A DNA stretch of 64,000 nt from CAWJAP01 sp963834365. Its GTDB lineage: Bacteria > Acidobacteriota > Vicinamibacteria > Vicinamibacterales > Vicinamibacteraceae. The DNA lies in contig CAWIBS010000032.1 of the NCBI GenBank assembly GCA_963834365.1, positions 503,125-567,124 of the forward strand. The letters run 5' to 3'. The position numbers and the translations under genes are program-made. This document shows positions 17,684-26,937 of the stretch, in pieces. Below the pieces are notes generated by a model, which saw nothing but the letters and a program-made list of their open reading frames with translations, had not been told where the DNA came from and searched no databases. Positions within the stretch are counted from its first letter, which is position 1. Each line of letters starts with the position of its first letter.

Positions 17684-18407
17684 TCTTGTAGCGTCGTGCA
17701 AGCCCAAGCGCGGTGAGGAGCCGGATGATCGGCCAGGCCGGGTCGAACTCGCCACGGCGGACGCTGAACTTCGGGCTCCGCGGATACCCGTGATGGTTGT
17801 TGTGCAGGCCTTCGCCGCCGGTCAGCCACGCGACCAATCGGATGTTCGTGGCCGTATTGCCGAAGTTCCTGTAGCCGCGATAGTGGCAGAGCCCGTTGAT
17901 CGAGGCGGACAGGACGAAGACGTACATGACGGCGTGAACCCCCGCCGCGAGCAGCCCCCAGCCGACACCCAGCACGGCGCACAAGGCCGCCGTCCCGAGA
18001 ATGGGCCCGATCAGCCCGCGGTCGAAGACCCATCGATCCCAGACGTCCGGCGTCACGTCTCGCGCGTACTTCTCGACCAATCCGGGTGTCCTGAGCTCGC
18101 GCACGTAATGGAACACGTTCCCGATCTGGACGGACCAGAACCCCGCCAGATGAGGACTGTGCGGGTCCCCATCCTCGTCGGTGAAGGCATGGTGCTTCCG
18201 GTGGACGGCGACCCACTCGCGCACGACCAGCCCGGTGGTGAGCCAGATCCAGGCTCGAAAGACCCAGGCGACGGCTGGATGCAGCACGAGCGAACGGTGC
18301 GTGACCGTCCGGTGCAGGTAGATGGTGGTCGCGAAGACAGTCGCCTGGGTGACGAGCGTCGAAGCCAGTAGAGCCACGAGCAGCGCCTGCAGCACGGGCA
18401 CCTCCAT
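17661..18407 (-). CDS. Acyl-lipid/acyl-CoA delta-9-type fatty acid desaturase
   Basis: A 248-residue integral-membrane desaturase with the three histidine boxes in order: HRTVTH (residues ~32-37), HRKHH (~69-73) and HNNHH (~203-207), plus the extra conserved NGLCHYRGYRNF. These ligate the di-iron centre that introduces a double bond into acyl chains, usually to keep membranes fluid in the cold. Membrane helices flank the boxes. The start is ATG 18405-18407 with a weak RBS. It lies 107 bases downstream of the DUF6804 gene in the same direction and has no operator of its own, so it is probably the second gene of that transcript. Confidence 0.9.
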   Translation of the reverse strand: MEVPVLQALLVALLASTLVTQATVFATTIYLHRTVTHRSLVLHPAVAWVFRAWIWLTTGLVVREWVAVHRKHHAFTDEDGDPHSPHLAGFWSVQIGNVFHYVRELRTPGLVEKYARDVTPDVWDRWVFDRGLIGPILGTAALCAVLGVGWGLLAAGVHAVMYVFVLSASINGLCHYRGYRNFGNTATNIRLVAWLTGGEGLHNNHHGYPRSPKFSVRRGEFDPAWPIIRLLTALGLARRYKIIEEQRG

Positions 18408-18514
18408 CGGTGGTCAGGCCGCGGCGCGCGTGAGCCCGGCAGCGCTGAGGCGAGCGAACATGCGCGAATCGGCCAGGCCATGGGCGACCGCCCCGGTGGT
18501 GCGCGACGCGCGTG

Positions 18515-18847
18515 TCATGGATGGAGCACCTGCGAGATCGACTGGACGGGGACCCTGCGACGCACGATGGCCTGCCAGTTCACGAGCACAGCGAGGCTCA
18601 TCACCAGCACGAGCAGGCTGGTCGCGCGCGTCAGAGGCAAGGGCACCACCGGGTTGAGGAGAACCGCCATCATGACCAAGGCACTGAGCCAGAGGTAGCG
18701 GCCCTGGTTACCCGCCTGAACAGCTGCGAACACGGCCGCCAGGCAGGCCGTGACGGCGACGAGGAGTTGTAGCCCCAGTTGGCTGGGCCACGCCAGCGAG
18801 AGCAGTCCCAGCAGGAGGGCGGAGGCGAGAAACACTTTGGAGAACAT
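18515..18847 (-). CDS. DUF6804-like four-helix membrane protein (copy 1)
   Basis: A 110-residue membrane protein with about four helices (VFLASALLLGLLSLAWPSQL, LLVAVTACLAAVFAAVQAG, YLWLSALVMMAVLLNPVVPL, SLLVLVMSLAVLVNW). The WPS, AGN/AGQ, NPVxP and QxLHP positions are shared with the protein at 24893-25240, which identifies a two-member family (DUF6804-like). Function unknown. The ATG lies only a few bases after the predicted transcription start of site G, so the mRNA may be leaderless or nearly so. Confidence 0.75.
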   Translation of the reverse strand: MFSKVFLASALLLGLLSLAWPSQLGLQLLVAVTACLAAVFAAVQAGNQGRYLWLSALVMMAVLLNPVVPLPLTRATSLLVLVMSLAVLVNWQAIVRRRVPVQSISQVLHP

Positions 18848-18854
18848 GCGCCAA

Positions 18855-18896
18855 TGCTATGCTCGGCGGCCGTGCGGGGCTGTTCACTCTTGAACA
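18855..18896 (-). promoter_or_regulatory. TGTTCA operator site G (perfect half-sites)
   Basis: On the minus strand TGTTCAAGAGTGAACA (18896-18881), both halves perfect, then exactly 20 bases, then ATAGCA (18860-18855). It faces DUF6804 copy 1 and the desaturase. Confidence 0.7.
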
Positions 18897-19111
18897 CGGC
18901 GTCTCAACGAGGAGCGGTCGCGCGACGGTTGCGGCGATTCGACCGCTCGGTCGCGCGCGCGCGGCGCTCGGGCAGTTTCCGATAGCGTTTAGCGTCCGGG
19001 CCGCGCATGCTACCAAGTGGGGCTTTGGGCGCTTCAGGTCAGTGCCTGAGTCGCCCAACTGAGGTGCACAAAGGCGGTAAAGTGGCGAAGGGCAGGAAGC
19101 GAGCAGGCACG

Positions 19112-19741
19112 ATGAACGCCGTCGATGGATTCGAATGGACCGGTGTCGACACCAAGCGGGTCCAGCACGAGTCCGGATCGCGCATTTTTGCCCAGGGCGA
19201 TGCCGCCGCGAGCGTGATGTACCTCCAGAAGGGCAGCATTCGGCTGTCCGTTGTCTCGCGCACCGGCAAGGAAGCCGTCGTCGCCGTCCTCGAGCCGAGT
19301 ACGTTCTTCGGCGAAGGCTGTCTCGCCGGCCAGCCCAAGCGAATGGCCACGGCGACCGCGATCGCCGCATGCAGCGTCCTGACCATCGAGAAGGATGAGA
19401 TGACGCGGCAGCTTCACGAGCGGCCAGCGTTTTCCGACCGGTTCCTCTCGCACATGCTGGTGAGGAACATCCGGATCGAGGAGGACCTCGTCGACCAGCT
19501 CTTCAACTCGAGCGAGAAACGACTCGCTCGGACGCTGCTGCTCCTGGCACGGTACGGCGACCAGGAGACCGCCCAGCGCGTGCTGCCGAAGCTCTCGCAG
19601 GAGCTCCTGGCCGAGATGGTCGGCACGACGCGCTCGCGTGTCAACTTCTTCATGAACAAGTTCCGCAAGCTGGGATTCATCGAGTACAACGGCGGCCTGA
19701 AAATCCACGGCTCCCTCCTCAGCGTGGTCCTGCACGACTGA
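19112..19741 (+). CDS. Crp/Fnr-family transcriptional regulator
   Basis: A 209-residue protein: cNMP-type beta-roll (residues ~15-115; GSRIFAQGDAAASVMYLQKG, FFGEGCLAGQPKRMATATA), dimer helix (MLVRNIRIEEDLVDQLFNSS) and winged helix (LSQELLAEMVGTTRSRVNFF, FRKLGFIEYNGGLKIH). The Arg of the cyclic-nucleotide pocket (KRMATA) is present. There is no N-terminal Cys cluster, so it is not an FNR oxygen sensor. In the recognition helix the CRP residues Arg-Glu-Thr-Val-Gly-Arg become Arg-Ser-Arg-Val-Asn-Phe, which implies a different half-site from TGTGA. It lies among ten TGTTC-N6-GAACA palindromes and is the obvious candidate to bind them (inference). The start is ATG 19112; a GTG upstream is possible. 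Confidence 0.85.
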   Translation: MNAVDGFEWTGVDTKRVQHESGSRIFAQGDAAASVMYLQKGSIRLSVVSRTGKEAVVAVLEPSTFFGEGCLAGQPKRMATATAIAACSVLTIEKDEMTRQLHERPAFSDRFLSHMLVRNIRIEEDLVDQLFNSSEKRLARTLLLLARYGDQETAQRVLPKLSQELLAEMVGTTRSRVNFFMNKFRKLGFIEYNGGLKIHGSLLSVVLHD

Positions 19742-19746
19742 ACCCA

Positions 19747-19774
19747 CCCAAGGCCGGAGCGACGCTCCGTTGGG
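19747..19774 (+). terminator. Hairpin after the Crp/Fnr gene
   Basis: CCCAA (19747-19751) and TTGGG (19770-19774) close a strong inner stem CGGAGC-GAC-GCTCCG (19755-19769). It begins 6 bases after the stop codon. There is no T-tract, as is common at high GC. Confidence 0.4.
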
Positions 19775-19792
19775 CTTCACACGGGGTGTGGC

Positions 19793-19834
19793 TGTTCATA
19801 ACTGAACAGACGCGATCCCGGGCCTGATCTACCC
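19793..19834 (+). promoter_or_regulatory. TGTTCA operator site H (perfect half-sites)
   Basis: TGTTCATAACTGAACA (19793-19808), both halves perfect, then exactly 20 bases, then CTACCC (19829). It is 59 bases before the ATG of the exported protein that leads the groES-groEL operon. Confidence 0.7.
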
Positions 19835-19866
19835 TCATGACACGTATTGCCGGAAGGTGATGTGTC

Positions 19867-20385
19867 ATGTTGGGAACACGAAGACGACTCATCGCGTTGA
19901 CCACCGTGCTGGCCCTCGCAGGCGCTGGCGCACTCGCCGCGGCACAACAACCCTCACGCCAGACCGACCGTGAGGTCAAACAGCTGCTCACGCGGATCGA
20001 GAAGAACGCTGAGCAGTTTCGTCTCAGCCTCTCAGCTGCCGCAGACCTCGAGTGGATCGGCGGGTGGGAGAGGGAGCGCAACATCGACCACTTCGTCACG
20101 GGCTTCGTCGCCGCCGCGCGCCGACTGCGCGTTCAATCCGACAGTGGGGATGTCGTCACGGCTCGTGTCGACGAGGTGCTGCGGCGCGGCGTCAGCATCG
20201 ACAGTTTCATGGAGCGTCGCCGCTTGTCCGATCAGGCGACACACGACTGGACGACCGTGCGCCGCGATCTCGAGCTCCTCGCTTCGGCGTTCAACGTCCC
20301 CTGGAACCTGACCACGCCGCGCCTCACTGGCGTCCGGCCCGGCACGTCGGTCCCCGGGGTCGTGGCAAGCCGCGCTCGATGGTGA
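19867..20385 (+). CDS. Exported helical hypothetical protein upstream of groES
   Basis: A 172-residue protein with a signal peptide (LIALTTVLALAGAGALAAAQ, cleavage near AAAQQ) and a helical mature part: TDREVKQLLTRIEKNAEQFR, RNIDHFVTGFVAAARRLRVQ, SIDSFMERRRLSDQATHDW, LASAFNVPWNL. It resembles a group of uncharacterised Acidobacteriota periplasmic proteins with a D-W-x-x-V-R-x-D-L pattern. The SD is GGAAGGTGATGTGTC-ATG. It ends 62 bases before groES, in the same direction, so it is probably the first gene of a groES-groEL transcript. It may be a periplasmic stress protein. Confidence 0.7.
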   Translation: MLGTRRRLIALTTVLALAGAGALAAAQQPSRQTDREVKQLLTRIEKNAEQFRLSLSAAADLEWIGGWERERNIDHFVTGFVAAARRLRVQSDSGDVVTARVDEVLRRGVSIDSFMERRRLSDQATHDWTTVRRDLELLASAFNVPWNLTTPRLTGVRPGTSVPGVVASRARW

Positions 20386-20447
20386 ATCGGCCGGCGAGTA
20401 CGGCTCGAAGGGCGCCCACGTCCTCACATCAGTCTGGAGTCACGGTT

Positions 20448-20750
20448 ATGCAGATCAGGCCGCTACACGATCGGATCATCGTCCAACGCGTCGAGGAATC
20501 GACGCAGGCCGGTTCCATCATCATCCCCGATTCAGCAAAGGAAAAGCCGCAACAAGGGAAGGTGATCGCGGCCGGCAACGGCAGGTACACGGACGAGGGC
20601 GCGAGGGTGCCGCTCGATGTCAAGGCCGGTGACACCATCCTCTTCGGAAAGTACAGCGGTCAGGAGATCAAGTTCGACGGCCAGGAGTACCTCGTCATGC
20701 GCGAGGAAGACGTCCTGGCGGCGCTGAGCGGGACCAGTCCCACTCGCTGA
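20448..20750 (+). CDS. groES: GroES co-chaperonin
   Basis: A 100-residue co-chaperonin with all GroES marks: IRPLHDRIIVQRVEES at the start, the mobile loop TQAGSIIIPDSAKEKPQQGK that contacts GroEL, and the end GQEYLVMREEDVLAAL. It caps the GroEL cylinder during protein folding in the cytoplasm. The ATG at 20448 is preceded by CTGGAG. groEL follows 67 bases later. No CIRCE inverted repeat (TTAGCACTC-type) is seen upstream. Confidence 0.97.
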   Translation: MQIRPLHDRIIVQRVEESTQAGSIIIPDSAKEKPQQGKVIAAGNGRYTDEGARVPLDVKAGDTILFGKYSGQEIKFDGQEYLVMREEDVLAALSGTSPTR

Positions 20751-20817
20751 GAACGAGCACGCACGAGACGGGGCGGGCAGGGCCGCATGGGCTCGCACCC
20801 CTTGGATGGAGCACACG

Positions 20818-22440
<1,623 letters not shown>

Positions 22441-22461
22441 AGCTCATCGAGCGGCCATCCG

Positions 22462-23427
22462 ATGAGGGCCGTCATTGCTGCCGGGCGGGAAATTCTCCCC
22501 CGCGTCCTCGACGCGACCCGGACGATCGCCCAGGACGGGCTGAGCCGCCATGCGTACGGCCAGTTCTGCGCGGCCATGTCGAAAACAGCGTGGGCGCAGC
22601 GCCATCAGCAACAGTTCGTGCTGGTGGAGGATGGCAACCTGCTCGCCGGCGCGACCCGGTACGACCTGGCGGGCGTACTCGATGGCCGGCCAGTGCATGT
22701 CTGCGGCATTGGGGGCGTCTTCACGGACCCCGCTCACCTTGGACAGGGTCATGATCGCGCACTGGTCGAGCGGCTGCTCGACGACGCCGCGCGCGACGGA
22801 GCAGAGATGGCGCTCCTGTTCCCCCGAACGGGCATGACGGGGTCAACCCGACATGGCTTTGACGCAATCCCGATCCCCGAGGTGACGATCCGTGTGCACG
22901 AAGCGGCGCGTCGCGGCGCCCCCATGACCATGATCCGAAGCGGTGAGGAACGCGACCTGGCCGCGGTCGTGGCGATGGGCCGGGAGCGTGCCTTCCCCGT
23001 CCGATTTCACCTCGATCGAGACGCCGACTTCGTTCAGTACGCGATCACGCGCAAGCGGCTCCTGGCCGGGCTCGGGCTACCCGGCGCGCGCCAGCTGCAT
23101 TTCTTCATTGCCGAAGAAGGGATAACAGCCGCCGCGTATGTGGTCGTCAGCGTCATCGAAAGCACGTGGACGCTGGAGGAGTGTGGCGACCGCGATCCGA
23201 GCGGAGCCCGCGTGGGCGCCATTCTGCAGGCGCTCATCGCGCGCGAACCCGCCGAGCACCGTCCCGTGATCCGTGCCTGGCTGCCGCCGCAGTTCGCACC
23301 GCCACAGGTCACGATCACTGCCGGGCCGTCGCCAGAGGTCTTGATGGTGCGCGTGTTGGGATCGACGGCGGCGCGGCCGCTGCTGTGTGCTGCCGACGTC
23401 TTGTACTGGAGAAGCGACTTCTTCTAG
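22462..23427 (+). CDS. GNAT-type acetyltransferase (Eis-like layout)
   Basis: A 321-residue protein that starts 22 bases after groEL and is probably co-transcribed with it. An N-terminal GNAT domain is visible (LVEDGNLLAGATRYDLAGVL, VCGIGGVFTDPAHLGQGHDR with the acetyl-CoA loop, LLFPRTGMTGSTRHGFDA). A second, weaker GNAT-like half follows (RSGEERDLAAVVAMGRERA, FFIAEEGITAAAYVVVSVIE). Two tandem GNAT-like halves recall Eis-type acetyltransferases, but there is no obvious SCP2-like C-terminus. Substrate unknown. Confidence 0.75.
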   Translation: MRAVIAAGREILPRVLDATRTIAQDGLSRHAYGQFCAAMSKTAWAQRHQQQFVLVEDGNLLAGATRYDLAGVLDGRPVHVCGIGGVFTDPAHLGQGHDRALVERLLDDAARDGAEMALLFPRTGMTGSTRHGFDAIPIPEVTIRVHEAARRGAPMTMIRSGEERDLAAVVAMGRERAFPVRFHLDRDADFVQYAITRKRLLAGLGLPGARQLHFFIAEEGITAAAYVVVSVIESTWTLEECGDRDPSGARVGAILQALIAREPAEHRPVIRAWLPPQFAPPQVTITAGPSPEVLMVRVLGSTAARPLLCAADVLYWRSDFF

Positions 23428-23432
23428 ACCCC

Positions 23433-23547
23433 GAGCTCACTTGGGTTGGTGATGTGGCGCAGGCCTTCAGGCCTGCCCGGACCCGCGTTGGCCGGGCTGA
23501 AGCCCGGCGCCACCGTGGCGGGCCCGTTGTCAACCCAAGTTGAGCTC
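23433..23547. repeat. 115-bp MITE-like palindromic element, intact copy
   Basis: An AT-poor element bounded by inverted ends (GAGCTCACTTGGGTTG and its near complement at 23531-23547). Internally it contains two hairpins, AGGCCTTCAGGCCT and GCCGGGCTGAAGCCCGGC. A second copy lies at 62277-63825, split by an insertion sequence. The terminal repeats and internal dyads fit a non-autonomous mobile element or a REP/BIME family. Confidence 0.65.
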
Positions 23548-23575
23548 CGGGATTAAACGATTTTCGGTCGGGCCA

Positions 23576-23911
23576 TCACGCCCCGACCGGCGGTCGCCTG
23601 CGGAGCGTTCTCGCGCGCACGATCACGCTGCGCGAGTCGAGCGCCGCAACGCTGCACCAGTGGAACAGCATCGGGGAACCGGCGAGGAACCTCGACGCAC
23701 TCTCACGATCGCCCGCGGCGCACGCAGGCGCGATCATGTCCTTGAATGCTCGTTCGATGACTCGGATGGCGAGGCGCCGGTACCCGACCGTCTCCTCGAC
23801 GACGTCGTCTATCGGGCTCGTGCCACCGCACGTCCCGCCCGAGTCACGCGGTCGCGATGACTCAGCGCCGGGGGAAGCCGTAGCGGCTTGTCTCCCGCCG
23901 GCGGCTGGCAT
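23576..23911 (-). CDS. Small hypothetical protein downstream of the cold-shock gene
   Basis: A 111-residue product if started at the internal ATG 23911 (the open frame reaches ATG 23935). The C-terminal 80 residues look real: DDVVEETVGYRRLAIRVIER, FKDMIAPACAAGDRESASRF, LAGSPMLFHWCSVAALDSRS. The spacing recalls small proteins of unknown function in soil bacteria. It overlaps the zinc-ribbon gene upstream, which suggests coupled translation. The exact start is uncertain. Confidence 0.5.
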   Translation of the reverse strand: MPAAGGRQAATASPGAESSRPRDSGGTCGGTSPIDDVVEETVGYRRLAIRVIERAFKDMIAPACAAGDRESASRFLAGSPMLFHWCSVAALDSRSVIVRARTLRRRPPVGA

Positions 23912-24053
23912 TCCACACTTCACCGCACTTGCCACAAAGCCAGTACGTGGAGCTGTTGATCGATTTGCTGGCCGTCGTCAACTCTGTCGAGCCGCAGGCG
24001 GGACAGAGCAAAGGCTTTTCGGCCGCCTGGGTCGTTCGAGGGGATTCAGGCAT
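23862..24053 (-). CDS. Zinc-ribbon protein (63 aa)
   Basis: A 63-residue protein with two CxxC knuckles, LLCPACGSTE and WLCGKCGEVW, 20 residues apart, which form one zinc ribbon. The N-terminus is Pro/Ala/Thr-rich and the C-terminus basic. It starts 4 bases after the stop of the cold-shock gene, so the two form an operon. The role may be nucleic-acid binding, but nothing specific can be said. Confidence 0.7.
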   Translation of the reverse strand: MPESPRTTQAAEKPLLCPACGSTELTTASKSINSSTYWLCGKCGEVWNASRRRETSRYGFPRR

Positions 24054-24057
24054 GGCG

Positions 24058-24264
24058 TCAGGCCAGCCTGATGTTCTCGGCGCGCGGTCCCTTGGGCCCC
24101 TGCCCCTTCTGGAACGTCAATGCCTGTCCTTCGCGCAGGTCGTCGAAACGAGCATCGGCGCAAGCCGACTGATGGAAGAAATACTCGGTTCCGTCCTCCG
24201 CCAGCACGAATCCAAACCCCTTGTCGCTGACCAGCCGCTTGATGGTGCCATTCATGGTTGTCAT
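24058..24264 (-). CDS. Cold-shock domain protein (CspA family)
   Basis: A 68-residue OB-fold RNA chaperone with a typical start and length. RNP1 is DKGFGFVLAEDGTEYFFH, where the usual second aromatic Phe is retained and RNP2-type YFFHQSA follows. The end is GQGPKGPRAENIRL. The SD is AGGAGATGAC before ATG 24264; a second ATG lies three codons on. It heads a cold-shock, zinc-ribbon and hypothetical-protein operon. The leader region 24265-24494 holds no gene and could carry an RNA thermosensor. Confidence 0.93.
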   Translation of the reverse strand: MTTMNGTIKRLVSDKGFGFVLAEDGTEYFFHQSACADARFDDLREGQALTFQKGQGPKGPRAENIRLA

Positions 24265-24494
24265 GTCATCTCCTGTTGTATCCGTGGTCGCCCCTCATGA
24301 GGCACGAACGCCACGTCGAGGCGTTCCGCTGCGCTCAACCGATCCGACGCCCGGCGGCTGTCGCAGATGCACGTTGCACGGCGCAACGCGGAGCTTCGAT
24401 GAGGGCTGGAGACGAGATCCGACGATTGCCGGAGCGGCGGCAGGACTCAAGAAAGCGGAACGACATCGGTTATAACACACCTTCACTCGAAGCG

Positions 24495-24896
24495 CTAGTC
24501 GTGAAAGAAGCGATGCTCGGTCCCGGTATCGACGACAACCTGCTGATATTCGAGGCAGACGCGCTGCAGGGCATGGAACCGGCTCGGCAAGGGCTGCATC
24601 GAACAGCCCCCACGCACACAGCCATGCTCCCGCCGCTCGTACAACGGCCCCGCGCAGACGGCACAGCGAGTCTCGTCGTCAGCAGCGTCAGACGAGGTGC
24701 CTCGCGCATCGGCGCAGATCGTCGCCAGGGCGTGCCAGTGGCACGTCGCGCAATAGCTGACGGCCGCCCCATGGTGGTGACATGGCGCCATCAACGAGTT
24801 CCAGCGCAGCCGGAGGTCCATTCGCTGGCTCATGGCCGGCTCGAGGTCACGAGCCGCCTCCGCAGACACGCGCATGTGGGATGCATTGAGGCTCAT
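24495..24896 (-). CDS. Cys/His-rich hypothetical protein
   Basis: A 133-residue protein whose ATG overlaps the stop of DUF6804 copy 2 (ATGA), which is good evidence that it is translated. The sequence is rich in possible metal ligands: CHHHGAAVSYCATCHWHALA, then CAVCAGPLYERREHGCVRGG. No known family is recognised. It may be a zinc-binding partner of the membrane protein. Confidence 0.55.
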   Translation of the reverse strand: MSLNASHMRVSAEAARDLEPAMSQRMDLRLRWNSLMAPCHHHGAAVSYCATCHWHALATICADARGTSSDAADDETRCAVCAGPLYERREHGCVRGGCSMQPLPSRFHALQRVCLEYQQVVVDTGTEHRFFHD

Positions 24897-25240
24897 TTCA
24901 CGCCATCGAGCGGATGGAGAATCTGGGCCACTGATGGGGTGGACGCGGTTCGCTCCAGCATCACGACCCACGTCGCCAAGGCCGGCAGACTTGCCACCAT
25001 GACCCAGAACGTGAGCGTCGAGGGCGGGAGTATCGGCAGGACCGGGTTGACCAGCACGGCGATGGCCGCGAGGCCGAATACCCAGACATTGCGAGTCTCT
25101 TGGCCCGCTTGCCACGCCGCGGCGAGCGCGACCAGGCTGATGGTGGCCCGTGCCAGGAACTGATGCACCGCGGAGCTGGGCCACAGCATCGCGCCGAGCG
25201 TCAGGGCCACAGCCAGGCCGATTGACAGCTTCATACCCAT
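24893..25240 (-). CDS. DUF6804-like membrane protein (copy 2)
   Basis: A 115-residue protein with four hydrophobic segments (SIGLAVALTLGAMLWPSSAV, ARATISLVALAAAWQAGQE, VWVFGLAAIAVLVNPVLPIL, VMVASLPALATWVVML). It is paralogous to the protein at 18515-18847: WPSxxxxxF/L, AGQ/AGN, LNPVxP and a QILHP end are shared. Operator site I is placed upstream at the standard spacing. The coupled downstream gene differs from copy 1, which is followed by a desaturase. Confidence 0.75.
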   Translation of the reverse strand: MGMKLSIGLAVALTLGAMLWPSSAVHQFLARATISLVALAAAWQAGQETRNVWVFGLAAIAVLVNPVLPILPPSTLTFWVMVASLPALATWVVMLERTASTPSVAQILHPLDGVK

Positions 25241-25341
25241 TCGGATCCTCGTCTCCCAGCGCGGGGCGCTCGGTCACAACAGCTTGATCACGCTCGTTTT
25301 TCGAGCAGTTTTGAGGACCATTGACGATGGTCCCACGCCGA

Positions 25342-25383
25342 CGATAGCCGGTGGCGGATGCGTCGTCTGTTCATTCCGGTACA
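25342..25383 (-). promoter_or_regulatory. TGTTCA operator site I
   Basis: On the minus strand TGTACCGGAATGAACA (25383-25368), then exactly 20 bases, then CTATCG (25347-25342). It faces DUF6804 copy 2. Confidence 0.6.
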
Positions 25384-25401
25384 GCGTCGAGCCACAACCA
25401 C

Positions 25402-26029
25402 CTACTTCTCCACCACCCAGGTGGTCATACATCGCCGGTTCTGCACGTTCGTGGTCTTGAGCGGATCGGCCAGCCTCCCGCCCAGTGTGGACGTCCACGC
25501 CAGAATGGTCTGCTCGTCGACGAGGAAACGTTCGGAACCGTCGGGCAGACGCACGCGTCCAGTGGCAGACGAGATGTGACGCTCGAGGCCGATGCTCGTC
25601 GCCAGACGGGCGAAAAACAGGCCGCCTGGCGCCAGAATGCGCCACATCTCCTCGAGCATCGCCGCGAACTCGCGTTCGTCACGCGCGAAATGCAGAACGG
25701 CGCTGCAGATCGACGGCGTCCGCCGAGCTGTCTTCCCACGGAAGAGAATCGAGCGGCCCGCAATGAATCTGGGCGAGCGGCAATGCCGGATTCAGCGAGG
25801 CCGCAAGCTGACGCACTGAGCGAATCGCGCTGGCGTCGGCATCCACCGCCCGCACATCGAAGCCCCGTCGCAGGAAATACGGAAGGTTGCGCCCGTCGCC
25901 GCAGCCGGCGTCGACCACACGCCGGCGGCGGTCGAATCGGCCGCGCAGGAGCTGATCGAACAGATAGATGTCGATCCCGCCGAACTCCGTCTGCAGTTCG
26001 GCGGACACGCCAGAGACATCGGACAGCAT
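25402..26029 (-). CDS. SAM-dependent methyltransferase, one frame break
   Basis: A class I methyltransferase of ~209 residues once repaired. Motif I is VVDAGCGDGRN, followed by FLRRGFDVRAVDADASAI. The rest is in another frame: LEEMWRILAPGGLFFARLA and a C-terminal TTWVVEK. One extra base near 25711 separates them; without it the junction reads DAVICSAVLHFARDERE, as expected for motif IV. The protein resembles TehB/Methyltransf_11 enzymes. Substrate unknown. Confidence 0.8.
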
Positions 26030-26099
26030 CGTCGATGATACTGCTCTGCTGTACCGCTAGCGTGCGGCGAGCTGGATCAGTAATCTCTGGCAGTACAGC

Positions 26100-26726
26100 A
26101 TGGGCGTGCTACCTCGAGTTCGGCCGAAATCTCGCAAGGCCTGGCGTGACTGGCTCGAGAAGAATCATGCCTCGTCAAAAGGGGTGTGGCTCGTCTATGC
26201 GAAGAAGCACTCTGGACTCCCGTCACTGACCTACAGCGACGCCGTCGAGGAGGCGCTCTGCTTCGGGTGGATCGACAGCAAGATCAATCCGATTGACGAT
26301 GCCTTCTACATGCAGGTGTTCACACCGCGGAAGCCGAAGAGCGCCTGGTCCGCGTTGAACAAAGGGCGTGTCGAACGACTGCTGGCTGCCGGGCTGATGG
26401 CACGTGCCGGCGTCGTGGTGGTCGAGGCCGCGAAGGACTCGGGCACCTGGAACGCGACGAAACACGTCGAGGAACTGACCATCCCACCCGATCTGGAGAA
26501 AGCCATCAAGGCGAATCCCGACGCCAGTCGCTACTGGGCGTCCTACAGTGCCAGCCGCCGGAAGGGCGTTCTCTATCGCCTGGCCGGAGCCAGGCGGCCC
26601 GAGACTCGAGCGAGGTACCTTCAGGACATCATCGAGAACATGGCCCGAAACCTGTCCCGAGCGGAACGCATGGAACGGGCCGGGTTCCGACCGAAATCGA
26701 AGTCCCCACGAATTCCGAAGCGTTGA
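26100..26726 (+). CDS. YdeI/OmpD-associated family protein
   Basis: A 208-residue protein with the characteristic YdeI pattern: W-x-x-WLEKNHASSKGVWLVYAK, LTYSDAVEEALCFGWIDSKI, FTPRKPKSAWSALNKGRVER, PPDLEKAIKANPDASRYWAS. The C-terminus is basic. The family is linked to envelope stress or peptide resistance in some bacteria, but its biochemistry is unknown. It is a single gene divergent from the methyltransferase. The ATG is at 26100 with a weak ribosome-binding site. Confidence 0.9.
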   Translation: MGVLPRVRPKSRKAWRDWLEKNHASSKGVWLVYAKKHSGLPSLTYSDAVEEALCFGWIDSKINPIDDAFYMQVFTPRKPKSAWSALNKGRVERLLAAGLMARAGVVVVEAAKDSGTWNATKHVEELTIPPDLEKAIKANPDASRYWASYSASRRKGVLYRLAGARRPETRARYLQDIIENMARNLSRAERMERAGFRPKSKSPRIPKR

Positions 26727-26836
26727 GAATCGCGCAGGCCTTCGCGGAACAGCCGAGAAGTCCCGCACGCAAGTAAATGCCTTGTGCGCCGTAGCACGGA
26801 GCGCGGCTGACCTCGAGCGCAGCTTCCGTGCTCCGT

Positions 26837-26917
26837 TCCAGCCGCACTAGCCGCACCAGCCGCTCCAGCCCGCTCCAGCCGCACCAGTCGCTCCAGCCGC
26901 TCCAGCCGCTCCAGCCA
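26837..26917. repeat. CCGCTCCAG-type 9-bp tandem repeat
   Basis: About eight imperfect units of a 9-bp sequence (CCGCTCCAG, with variants CCGCACCAG and CCGCACTAG) fill the region before the oxidoreductase gene. The same unit, on the other strand, occurs at 42141-42200 inside a coding region. Confidence 0.85.
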
Positions 26918-26937
26918 CCTTGCGGTATCGTGTGCCG

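Noticed and set aside
19112..19741. FNR-type oxygen sensor
   Set aside because: No N-terminal Cys cluster; only two isolated Cys residues. CRP-like cNMP pocket features fit better.
26034..26099. CTGTAC...GTACAG inverted repeat between the methyltransferase and YdeI genes as a member of the TGTTCA family
   Set aside because: The half-sites are ~40 bases apart and differ in sequence; spacing does not match the other sites.
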